Positions 54,561 through 64,000 of a stretch of DNA of 64,000 nucleotides are shown here, piece by piece. Source of the DNA: Anodontia alba (lineage: Eukaryota; Mollusca; Bivalvia; Lucinida; Lucinidae). Each line of letters opens with the position of its first letter. Positions within the stretch are counted from its first letter, which is position 1. The position numbers and the translations under genes were made by a program. Under the pieces are notes generated by a model. The model saw only the letters and a list, made by a program, of their open reading frames with translations, was not told where the DNA came from and did not search any database. The DNA lies in assembly GCA_964016985.1 (NCBI GenBank), contig OZ024830.1, forward strand, positions 63,380,550 through 63,444,549. Reading direction: 5' to 3'.

Positions 54561-55164
54561 AGGTAAGAGAAAAGTCCAGGGAGTGCCACAATCACAAACC
54601 GCAGCCCTTCCCAGACACCAAGAGGAAGAGGAAACCGACAAATCCAAACAAGCACAAATCGAACAAACGTACGAAAAGCACTAAGATTAGCTCTCTCTTC
54701 CCCAAGCGAGGTAATCGCAATACTAAAAGGACTGAAAAACACAAGAACAAATGACACACGTTAAGACATACAATAAATCGCCTCATAGAATAAATCACAA
54801 AGCAACAAAGAGTAAGACTAACACCGGGACCACCGCCTTAGAACGGTAAGTAGAGTAAACCATCGGGGGCTTAAAGCACTTTTACAGCTAGCCAACTTCA
54901 CCCTGGGTCCCGATGCTACTCTTAATACAGAAATACATAAAAATTCGGTTCGCATAAAGGCTCCCAACTCAGTCAATGCATCAAAGCGAAAACATAAAAA
55001 TCAAATTAATCACTATAATAAACAAAGACGAGTACTCATGGTTAATTCTACTGTATGCCAGAGTAAACGAAAACCAATAGTTGAACCACGGCGGACCAAG
55101 CCAAATACATATCGTCAAGCCCCAACCCACTGGGTAAAGTTTTACGAAGAGGCCGTCATTGAGT
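54561..55164 (-). mobile_element. F2c: 3' ~600 bp of family F2
   Basis: Matches 61565-62182 inverted, ending CTTACC followed by a long T-run (A-run on the plus strand). Truncated just inside the RT stop region. Confidence 0.85.
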
Positions 55165-55766
55165 AAAATAAATAAAAAAAACTTCAAAATATTATCTACT
55201 GAAAATTTTATACAGTGTACTAAGCCTTTAAAATTTTAAATATCAAAAACATGTTGATTGTAGTATAAAACAAGAAATATCTTTAAAAAAGATAAACGAA
55301 GTAAGAGGTACTGGAATATGAATATTGCAACAACTTTGTGGTTCAATATGAAAAGTAGAAGGCCTTTAAAATATAAACTTTATTACAAATTCAAACAGAA
55401 TCAAGAAAGTTTTAATACTGTATAACATTGTATATATTGCAAGGGTTGGCAGGAGAGAGAGTGTACTCAGATATGTAAACATCTGTGCTAAATAATGAAA
55501 AGCAATTTAGCATATAAATGTAAAGCACATAATTTTGTGTGTTAATTTGTATACTTTACTAGTATTAGAAATATCCTTGCCAACCATGCACCTTTTTGAT
55601 AAAGAGTAAGCAAAGTGTAACACTGACCATGAAGATTGGAAAAAAACTGGAAAAAAAAACATACATTATGTATTTAATTTGTAATAAGAGGGTCGTGATG
55701 GCCCTGGATTGCTCACGTGGGAAGCAGATTTTTTTAGCCTGGCGGAAGGATATTTTCAAAGTTTTC

Positions 55767-55847
<81 letters not shown>

Positions 55848-57080
55848 CCCTGTCCTTTGTTGGTGATTTATTTTTCTTTTCTTTTGGTGATACAAATTAA
55901 TTTGAAAAAATTTGATGGATGGTTAATCCAGTAATGTTTGTGAGTATTATTGAAATCTAATTAGTTGCTGATTACAAAATGTTCGAAGTGTTCTCGACAG
56001 ACATATGAGGAACCAACCAAAATAATTTGAACAAATTTGATAGACATTCACCTATGGAACATTTGTACAAAAGTTTTGAAATTGGACCATAGGTTGTGCA
56101 GAAGAAGAACTGCCAAGTTTACTCTACATAATTCCATATATAATGAAAAGTAACCACGCCAACTGGAAGCATATTTTGAGACAGAACAGAATTCTTTTAA
56201 CAAGATTTAAAGACCTTCTACTGAAAAAACATTTCTGTGAAAAAAAAATCCAACCAGCCCGTACCAGGTTTGGTTGCTATAGCAACAAGAGGGATAACTC
56301 TCAGTGCTCCAGCTAGGATTTCAGGGCAGAGGGGTGCTGGGTAGGGCACTTTTGCGCGTGCGGGCAAAACAATAGGGCACTTTTTTTTTTCTTTGAAATG
56401 GTCAATTATCAGTACCATTATGATCCATAGTGTACTGTGCAATTCAGCCTCATGTAACATAGATCTATTACTTTATTTTTGATCTAAGAAACAGTAAGGG
56501 TAACAGAGAAATAAATTAAATGGGGTCTTACAATTTATATTTTTATTTAGGACTGAACTTTGGGATTACCTCTCTTCCATGAGAGAAAATTCTGTGTATC
56601 ACAATATTAGCTGACACTTATTTTTTTTTCCCTTGTAAAATGTCGACATTTCACGTGAATAGTTTGGCGTAGAATAGTTAGAGTGTGTCAATATTTGGAT
56701 GACTGACTGTTCAGATATTTTAAGCTACAAGCAACTGGTTCACATAAGAGTGACCATTTAGCCACAAAATATATTATTGTATCAGTTAAATTTCAATTTT
56801 TATCGAGTTGTAGATCCTTTTCCTACCAAGTGCTCTAATCTAAATAGATAATCACATTAAATATTACATTTCTACCTTTTTTTATGTAATTTATTAAATG
56901 GTCATTATTATCTTTTCTCTCTGATGTTCAAGACTTAGTATTAAACTTGGAATTAAATCTCATAATAGTTGAGCCTCTGTATTACTATTCAAGGGGAATA
57001 ACTAGGAAAATTCTTCATCCGTCAGAAAACGGAGAAAGTGAATTCAGGACAAGAAAACTTCAGCAAACAACATCACCATA

Positions 57081-57117
<37 letters not shown>

Positions 57118-57370
57118 TGATCGTTTAACTAACTGTTTGCAATATTACTGCATAATTTAATTGCAATGGATTATCATTATTGAAAAGATGAATTGGTTAA
57201 ACAACAATAGTGATCTGGCTTAATTTTACGGTGACTGAACGCACCATACTTCAAATAGCCGAAAAATAACGGTCTCTATTCATAAACTTTGAACAATCAT
57301 TCGGCCCTCCAACACATTGACTTTTCAGACGTGGGAAACACGTGACCAAATGACTAGGTGCACAGTTTGT
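55165..57370. other. Intergenic with microsatellites, no gene seen
   Basis: (TA)n at 55771-55843; (CT)n at 57082-57118. 56000-56105 resembles a lone decayed TR-B-type monomer (GGAACATTTGTACAAAAGTT). A 14-bp palindrome GTTGCTATAGCAAC (56273-56286) is close to an RFX X-box. The AT and CT frames are not genes. Confidence 0.5.
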
Positions 57371-57744
57371 TACTATTTTAGCTCCGCTTCAGGTAGGATG
57401 TTTTAGAATATCTCGATTTATACCTGATGAATTTTCAAATAAAGCACAGAGTTCGCGGAAAATCAAGCTCTTTCTCGTGGTGTCAGTGCTATTCTGCAAT
57501 CTGGTCTGATTCTCGAGAACATTCGGAGAATGTTTTTCGTCAGAATTCATGTACATTGACCGAGATTGACAGCAAAAACATTCTTCGAATGTTCTCGAGA
57601 ATTAGACCAGATCGCAGAATAGTGCTTACACCACCAGAAAGACCTTGATTTTTCGCGTACTCTGCACTTTATTTGAACAAATTCCATTCGGTATGAGAAG
57701 AGATATTCTAAAAAATCCTACCTGAAGCGGAGGCTAAAAATAAT
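57371..57744. repeat. Long hairpin, ~165-bp arms
   Basis: 57371-57540 and 57568-57744 are reverse complements at roughly 85% by eye: TTAGCTCCGCTTCAGGTAGG, GATCTGGTCTAATTCTCGAG and ACATTCGAAGAATGTTTTT. The loop is ~25-30 bases. It could be a fold-back MITE or a source of hairpin RNA. Confidence 0.85.
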
Positions 57745-57960
57745 AATATTTCTTCTTCGTGTCGTTTACGCTCCGACGCAATAGGCCGCTTACACCGTGA
57801 ATAGATAAAAGGGGTGTTCAACAAACCTATTACCTAGTTAAGAATGAACAATATTATTTATGTTGCCAATGTTTCTACCAAGCTTAAGGCATAGTTCTTG
57901 TTTATTTATCATATAAAATTAAACCATGCAATTTTACATCCCTTCTGCACATAATACAAG

Positions 57961-58795
57961 TAGTTGCGGTCATGGTACCAAAGCCGTAATCCAAAATCAT
58001 AAATCCATAAACGAATGACGAATCAGAATGTTCAGACCAACAGACATGGACCCCAGAACAAAAGGGTGTAATCAGGCGTCCGCGAATAGTAAGCATTACT
58101 TGGTAAGCAAGCCTCGCCCACCATGCCCATGGGCCTGAACGAAGGAAATATCGGTAGAAGCGTTTGTCCGGGATTTGGGAAGTCTACTTATGGCGCGTCA
58201 CTGGCAAAAACATCAGAAACAATTCTGGAAACTGCCACATTGTAGGGATTGACTAGATCATGATGTCTCCCATAGAACTTCTTAAGTGTTGCTACCAGTT
58301 TGGTTTTTTGATACCCCTGGCTCAACAACTTTTGAGTGAACACTTTCCCACGCTCCATGAAGTCCTGATAATTTGAACAGGTTCTGGCATAACGGATTAA
58401 CTGTGAAACGTAAACGCCGTATGCTGGTGCAGAAGGGATATTACTGCTCAGGAAAGGAAAGTTAACAATGGGAAAATTGAAGTCATCCCGTTTGTCGTAA
58501 AGCCTAGTAGTAAGCTTTCCATTGTCGATGTAGAGATAACAATCCAAGTATGAGGAGGAGGCTGAAGTCTCCGTTGTTTCCTTTATTTCAAGTTCACGTG
58601 GGTAGATGAATTCTAAATACTCTGCAAATTTTGTGTTTTTCAGAGACAATACATCATCTATATATCTGTAGGTGAAATTGAATTGTTGTGCGAGGTGTTT
58701 CTTGCCTGCTTGGAGGAGACTTTGTACAAACTCCGCCTCATACGAGTATAAAAACAAGTCGGCAAGTAACGGTGCACAATTAGTAAGGCACATGA
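57961..58795 (-). pseudogene. F1b: reverse transcriptase fragment, family F1
   Basis: About 200 codons open on the minus strand: NCAPLLADLFLYSYEAEF, FTYRYIDDVLSLKNTKF (catalytic Asp pair intact), YLDCYLYIDNGKLTTRLYDK, FNFPIVNFPFLSSNIP, AYGVYVSQLIRYA, stop near 58188. ~230 bp of 3' UTR follow to CGCAACTA. The fingers and first catalytic Asp are missing (5' truncation near 58795). The block style (PMGTNCAPLL, YIDD, LYDKRDDF) suggests Penelope-like elements, but no GIY-YIG nuclease is in the window, so the class is provisional. Confidence 0.75.
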
Positions 58796-59344
58796 TAATT
58801 CTGTATATTATGGACACAGTGGAGAGAAGTAAACTTAAACGTCCCTTGTTCTTTAGCGTTTTGGGCCGCTTATATCAACATGTTACACTGTACAGAATTA
58901 AAAGCTCGTCTATAATCATTTATTTCGTTGCAACTATTTTATTGGTATTATTTAAATTATGGGTATTTTTGTCCATTGTTTAACATCTGCATTGCCATAT
59001 TGTACAACTTTAAATAGATAAATGTCATAATTAAGTGATTGTTCAGTCACGAATATATTCGTCAAACATCGGTAAATTCTATACTTACCCCTACTTATTT
59101 ACAGAAGTTTACACATTTTTAACCAATCGCAAATTACTATTTATTCATTCGAGACTAATACCAATAAGTATGTCAAAAGCCAGCTTATACAGCTACGCCG
59201 AAATATTATGTTTCACAAAATATAATAATTCTTTTTAAAATACAAAATTATCTCAATTTAAATTGTTTAAGCAAATGTAAATAAAAATAATAAAAAATAA
59301 AATAAATGCAATTTACATAGATACATGTTATTTAGTTGTAAAAA
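58796..59344. other. AT-rich intergenic, no gene seen
   Basis: No repeat or frame that I can support. Confidence 0.45.
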
Positions 59345-59734
59345 TGTGGTATAGTATTGTCCATCAGGTATTTATGACCTGGTCCAACTGAAATTGGTCC
59401 AAGGAATACACTCATTTGGTCCAGCTGATAACCACTTGGACCAGCAGTCCAAGATCCAAGTGATTTGGTCCAAGGAATACAGGGCTTTAACTCAAGTCAC
59501 TGCAAAGTGCATTTTAACAGGGGTTAAAAACAAAATAAGTGAGAATAGCCTACCAATTGAAATGGTAAATTCAAGCCATTTATATATATCTAAAATTATG
59601 TAATAAAAATTACCAATATTAAAGTATTTTTTGTAAAGGCAATTAAAGTCCAACAAAGTAATGTAAAGTTAATATTTTGTCTGATTCGGGGTCCAACTGA
59701 ACCTTTACTACTCTTTGGGCTAATTCAGCAGGTG
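59345..59734 (+). repeat. TTGGACC-rich repeat, copy 4 (most complete)
   Basis: GACCTGGTCCAACTGAAATT, GGTCCAAGGAATACA (twice), CTTGGACCAGCAGTCCAAGA, then TAACTCAAGTCACTGCAAAG and GGGCTAATTCAGCAGGTGAC. The GGTCCAA/TTGGACC words can pair with each other. Confidence 0.8.
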
Positions 59735-59853
59735 ACAAAACAGGTTTTGACATTTCATGCAAAGTGTCTCCACTGAAGACAATTTGCGTAGAATGTCAAA
59801 TCCTGTGGAGATAATTTGTATGAAATGCCGAAAACTGTTTTCAGGAAAATAAA
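59735..59853. repeat. Fold-back hairpin copy
   Basis: ACAAAACAGGTTTTGACATT..TCATGCAAAGTGTCTCCACT, with complementary AATTTGTATGAAATGCCGAA and AACTGTTTTCAGG. Same family as 18782-18862. Confidence 0.8.
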
Positions 59854-60002
59854 AAAAAAAAATAAAATAAAAAAGTCATCTGCTGAATTATTTACAGAGT
59901 ACATTTAATTGTCAAAACGAGTTGATTGTAATGTGAAAATATTAAGCTTCAAAAATAATAATAATAATTCTTTAAAAAATACAAAATTTTCTCAATGCAG
60001 AT

Positions 60003-60962
60003 GTGGATCCTGAAAAACTCCAAAGAGCTTTTAGAAAACCTTTAGGCACAATCTATTCATTCCGTCAACGGTATAAAATCTTTCGATTTCTCTACTCTTT
60101 ACACAACTATTCCTCATGATAAATTCAAATCTAAATTAAAGGCAATTGTCAACCAGTGTTTCTTCCATAAGAATGGTAACCGTCGCTATGTTGTCATTGG
60201 CTACAAAGACACCTACTTCGTTCGGGACGACTGGTGCACCACAAAAATACTCAGATACAAATGTCATAAAGATGCTGGACTATCTAATCGACAATATTTT
60301 TATGGAGTTCGGCGGACGGATATTTCAGCAAAAAATTGGCATACCGATGGGTACTAACTGTCCACTGTTGCTTGCCGACTTGTTTTTATACTCGTATGAG
60401 GCGGAGTTTGTACAAAGTCTCCTCAAAGCAGGCAAGAATCACCTTGCACAACAATTCAATTTCACCTACTGATATATAGCTGATGTATTTTCTCTGAAAA
60501 ACACAAAATTTGCAGAATATTTGGAATTCATCTATCCACGTGAATTTGAAATAAAGGAAATAACGGAGACCGCAGCCTTCTCCTCATACTTGGACTGTTA
60601 TCTCTACATTGACAATAGAGATCCTACTACTAGGCTTTACGACAAACGGAATGACTTCAATTTTCCCATTGTTAACTGTCCATTCCTGAGCAGTAATATT
60701 CCTTTTGCACCAGCATAGGGCGTTTATGTTTCACAGTTAATCCGTTATGCCAGAGCCTGTTCAAATTATCAGGACTTCTTCGAACGTGGGAAAGTGCTCA
60801 CTACAAAGTTGTGGAGTCAGGGGTATCAAGAAACCAAACTGGTAGCAACACTTAAGAAGTTTTATGGGAGACATCATGATCTTGTCAATCTCTACAATGT
60901 GGCAGTTTCCAGAATTGTTTCTGATGCTTTTGCCAACGTCGAGCCATAAGTAGACTTCCAAT
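60003..60962 (+). pseudogene. F1c: reverse transcriptase, family F1, plus strand
   Basis: A longer copy than F1b: IKSFDFSTLYTTIPHDKFK (first catalytic Asp, near 60080), MLDYLIDNIFMEFGGRIFQQ, KIGIPMGTNCPLLLADLFLY. Then a TGA breaks the frame just before the catalytic box, which reads YIAD instead of YIDD. The C-terminal half continues with stops to about 60945. A frameshift lies near 60220. Inactive. It ends abruptly at GCCATAAGTAGACTTCC, where F2d begins. Confidence 0.75.
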
Positions 60963-62182
60963 TAAATAAAGCAAATTATCCCGATACCGAGGCACCTTTT
61001 TTGGATTTGAATCTATGTATATCTAATGGTACAGTTTCCACCAAAATTTATGATAAACGGGACGATTTTGATTTTGATATAGTCAATTTCCCTTTTCTGG
61101 ATGGCGATGTCCCCCGGCGTACTTTATATGGGGTGTACATATCTCAACTTATTAGATTCGCCAGGGCTTCTTCAAATCTTAATGACTTTAACTACCGTAA
61201 TAAAACCCTTACTGCCAAACTTCTTAGGCAGGGCTGTCGTTATTTAAAACTTCGTAAGGCGTTTTCGAAATTTTATCGCAGACACAGTGCCTTGGTAGAA
61301 AAAATATAGCGTCAGTCTGAAAACACTTCTGCAACAAGGTATATCGGAACCAGAATTTTACGGTGACCAAGTGTACATATTTAGAAAAATTGTAGGAAAA
61401 TCGGAGCAATTCAGAAAACTTATTAACCGTTATAAAATAATTGGCTATAGCCTGGATATTATGTGGCAGACTGCATGCCGAGTTGTCAACCCAATCATTG
61501 TTGATGGCTATGCTTCACTCTTTAATTGCACGACGGCGGTTCGGGCCTCAGACTCAATGACGGCCTCTTCGTAAAACTTTAACCAGTGGGTTGGGGTTTG
61601 ACGATATGTCTTTGGCCTGGTCCGCCGTGGTTCAAATATTGGTTTTCATTTACTCTGGCATACAGTAGAATTAGCCATGAGTAATCATCTTTGTTTATTA
61701 TAGTGATTAATTTGATTTTTATGTTTTCGCTTTGATGCATTGACTGAGCCGGGAGCCTTTATGCGAACCGAATTTTTATTTATTTCTGAAGAGTAGCATC
61801 GGGACCCAGGGTGAAGTTGGCTAGCTGTAAAAGTGCTTTAACCTCCCCCCCCCGCCCCCCACCCCCCCCCCCCCTCCCGGTGGTTTTACTCTACTGACCG
61901 TTCTTAAAGCGGTAGTCCTGGTGTTAGTTTTACTCTTTGTTGCTTTGTGATTTATTCTACGAGGCGATTTGTTTTATGTTTTACCTTGTGTCATTTTGTT
62001 CTTGTGTTTTTCAGTCCTTTTAGTATTGCGATTACCTCGCTTGGGGAAGAGAGAGCTAATCTTAGTGCTTTTCATACGTTTGTTCGATTTGTGCTTGTTT
62101 GGATTTGTCGGTTTCCTCTTCCTCTTGGTGTCTGGGAAGGGCTTGTGATTGTGGCACTCCCTGGACTTTTTTCTTACCTTTT
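60963..62182 (+). pseudogene. F2d: reverse transcriptase C-terminus and 3' UTR, family F2
   Basis: The longest F2 copy. EAPFLDLNLCISNGTVSTKI, YDKRDDFDFDIVNFPFLDGD, LYGVYISQLIRFARASSNL (to 61309), then after a stop LINRYKIIGYSLDIMWQTAC and SLFNCTTAVRASDSMTASS ending at 61574. About 600 bp of 3' UTR follow, with a C-rich run (61844-61876), GTGTTTTTCAG at about 62003-62013, and the shared end CTTACC plus T-run. It is related to F1 at the protein level (same blocks) but clearly a different family. Confidence 0.8.
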
Positions 62183-62214
62183 TATGCTAACTAAAAAGAA
62201 CCTTTTACCTCATA

Positions 62215-62340
62215 CAAGATTCCTGAAAGACCATGGCAAGTTGTAGCTGAGAGTTGTAGCTACAGACTTGTTCCACTGGAATAACTCAGAGTACGTTGTT
62301 GGCAAGTTGTAGCTACAGAATTGTCCCACTGGAATAATTC
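62215..62340 (+). repeat. Short tandem duplication, ~66 bp
   Basis: GGCAAGTTGTAGCT..ACTGGAATAA occurs at about 62232 and 62300. Confidence 0.75.
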
Positions 62341-62344
62341 AGAC

Positions 62345-63180
62345 TTCTTTGTATTGGTTGACACGTACAGTAGATATTTTGAAGTTAGCAGACTGGCGGA
62401 TACACGGGCACAAACTGTCATAAACAAGCTGAAAAAGTAGAGTCGCTAATTTCTGACAATGGACCACAATTTAGTTGTAGGCTTTTTGCTGATTTCTGTA
62501 AAGATGGGACATCAAACATACACCTTCAAGCCCTCTATATTCCCAAGTAAACCCAGCATAGAATCAAAAAAGACCCTTAGCAATTTTTTGCATATAAAAA
62601 TACTCCTTTAGACTGTGGCAAGTCAACGTTCTCGAGACAGTTAGGGTCTAGACAGGGTCTAGATAACAAATACATCATGAATGATCTCAAACAAGATCGA
62701 GGAACTATTATGATAGATCAGCTAAATCACTAGCCATTGACCCTGGTGAAGGAATAAGAATCAGAAATGGCAAATTATGGAAACCTGCTATAGTCAGGGA
62801 GAAAATCAATGACAGATCATGTGTTGTTGAAACACAGGACGGTGGAGTTTACCGACGTAACCGCCCGACACCTATTGAAGTCAAACGAAGAAATTGACCG
62901 CCCCCCCTCCCCCGTCCCCCACGCCTGCCTCTTGTAAATATAACCCCAAATCTACAAATCATGCATCAGACCAGACCTTCCGAAATCATTCACGACATCA
63001 CAAACACACAGCAAATGACACCGAAATCTCCTGTGAAAAATCAAAGTAAATCAAAGAATCAATCAGAGCCAGTTAAAGATACATCATCACGAAGAAAGGT
63101 TGAAAGGCCAGAAAATGGTACATCAGGATATAAGACCTGATCTGGACGTGTTGTTCATCCACAGGTAAAACTGGATTTAT
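62345..63180 (+). pseudogene. Second Ty3/gypsy integrase remnant
   Basis: Fragments in order: LVDTYSRYFEVSRLADTRAQ and LISDNGPQF (integrase core, near 62355-62475), a deletion, then an open stretch with YYDRSAKSLAIDPGEGIRIR, KLWKPAIVREKINDRSCVVE and GGVYRRNRRPTPIEV, the C-terminal integrase region, and SGRVVHPQVKLDL at the end. It belongs to a different gypsy lineage from the element at 23039. No LTR was recognised. (AAC)n follows at 63208-63230. Confidence 0.75.
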
Positions 63181-63308
63181 ATATAAAAAAAACAAAACAA
63201 AAAAAACAACAACAACAACAACAACAACAAAACTGAAATTATATTATCTGAAACAATGAACTTCTCTGGAACTCTGAACGATAACAAAGTACATCTAGTA
63301 CATTTAAT

Positions 63309-63310
<2 letters not shown>

Positions 63311-63358
<48 letters not shown>
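63311..63358 (+). repeat. (TG)n microsatellite
   Basis: 24 uninterrupted dinucleotides. Confidence 0.97.
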
Positions 63359-63359
<1 letters not shown>

Positions 63360-63682
63360 AATATTCGTGTTTATTTTCTAGCATGTGAAGGGTTGAACTA
63401 TTTCGTGTGAAAATAAAGGGAAATACGTATTTCACAGAACATAAACTTTCCTCTCCCTATGTGATAATTTTGGTAAACTGAGAGATGAGCTAATTAAAAA
63501 CAAATAAACTGTTAGTGCTGTTCTAACAATATATCATTTTAATGCTTGAGGAACAACAAATTATGGCAAGCCGTTTTACTATTAATAATATCCATCAGAC
63601 ATCTGATTAAATACATCAAATGTCATATAATATATAAGATATCTGATATATCAGATAGCTTATATAAATAAGATATATTATA

Positions 63683-64000
63683 GGAGGGTCCTGCAAAAAG
63701 TTTTGTCACTGGGTTCGGATTACTTCAGTTCTACCTTTTTTTCGAGCATATTTTTATTACAAACCTTCAAAGTATTCCCCCTTTACTGAAACACATTTTT
63801 TGTAACCTTTTTACCCAGTCGTAAAAAGCAGATAAATAGTCTTCTTTTGGTATCTGTTGGAGACACTGATAAATAGCGCTGCTATAAAGAGAACTTCTAG
63901 ACGTATACTTATTTCCAGAAAGCATTTTCTTAAGCCTTGGAAATAAAAAGAAGTCACAGGGATTCAGGTCAGGTGAATAAGGTGGATGATTTAAAACTTT
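63683..64000 (-). mobile_element. Mariner-like transposon, 3' end (continues beyond window)
   Basis: The right terminus on the minus strand ends ..TTTTTGCAGGACCCTCC next to TA (63681-63682), the target of mariner elements. Upstream of it is the transposase C-terminus. The rest lies outside the window. Confidence 0.75.
63767..64000 (-). CDS. Mariner-like transposase, C-terminal 77 residues
   Basis: Open from the window edge to TGA at 63769-63767. It begins KVLNHPPYSPDLNPCDFFLF, the block around the third catalytic Asp (SPDL) of mariner transposases, then PRLKKMLSG and DYLSAFYDWVKRLQKMCFSK, the usual ending. No break is visible in this part; the first two catalytic Asp residues are outside the window. 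Confidence 0.8.
   Translation of the reverse strand, partial: KVLNHPPYSPDLNPCDFFLFPRLKKMLSGNKYTSRSSLYSSAIYQCLQQIPKEDYLSAFYDWVKRLQKMCFSKGGIL

Noticed and set aside
55596..55934. Frame with (Ile-Tyr)n
   Set aside because: Translation of a TA microsatellite.
1..64000. tRNA, rRNA or snRNA genes
   Set aside because: Only SINE-type tRNA-like heads with A/B boxes were seen; none folds as an intact cloverleaf by eye and no rRNA segment was recognised.

Overview
The window reads as a piece of a eukaryotic, animal genome, most probably a marine bivalve mollusc. I infer this from the low-GC, repeat-saturated sequence, from tRNA-derived SINEs with short target duplications, and above all from minisatellite elements of a style I associate with bivalve genomes (CAAGAG-hairpin start, 145-180 bp core monomers, hairpin end followed by TA and an A-tract). 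There is no prokaryotic gene organisation. I recognise one host gene segment: an apparent first exon of PIGL (GPI-anchor de-N-acetylase) on the minus strand at 36560-36809. Nearly everything else is transposable elements, often nested.

Layout. 1-549: tail of a hairpin-ended minisatellite element (TR-A). 714-5914: element with ~0.5 kb terminal inverted repeats, carrying a SINE, a 533-bp fold-back MITE and minisatellite element TR-E. 5956-16302: a complete-ended DIRS-like tyrosine-recombinase retrotransposon (terminal repeats, internal complementary region, gag, RT/RNase H, recombinase), broken by TR-B (itself holding a SINE), TR-F, another SINE and a retroelement 3' fragment. 16303-22000: decayed repeats, a SINE, a CAGGG-ended element, a second DIRS recombinase remnant, a 37-G run and TR-C. 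23039-35215: a Ty3/gypsy-type LTR retrotransposon with 4-bp duplication, near-identical LTRs, a long open pol and a separate two-zinc-finger ORF in the env position behind a splice-acceptor-like sequence; TR-D sits in its 3' LTR.

36400-37000 holds the PIGL exon and its probable promoter. 37638-39399 is a TIR element. 39400-44720 is a minus-strand non-LTR retrotransposon whose N-terminal reading frame holds about twelve 24-residue Cys/His repeats. 45000-62200 is a mosaic of 5'-truncated copies of two related YIDD-type reverse-transcriptase element families (probably Penelope-like; F1 and F2 below), fold-back hairpins, a TTGGACC-rich repeat family, microsatellites, a 137-bp minisatellite and a TIR element at 53131-54129. 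The end has a decayed second gypsy integrase and the 3' end of a mariner-like transposon running off the window.

The most interesting signal is the set of six minisatellite elements (TR-A to TR-F). Their cores are unrelated or only partly related, but wherever an end is in the window they share one terminal architecture: a CAAGAG-like start plus small stem-loop, a subterminal motif M, then at the 3' end a stem-loop made of M and its complement ending in TA next to an A-rich target. Stem sequences differ between elements but stay paired. Three cores repeat motifs close to known animal factor sites (CTCF-like, YY1-like, ERR/FTZ-F1-like). All identifications come from reading the sequence by eye; no database search was run and boundaries are approximate unless a duplication fixes them.
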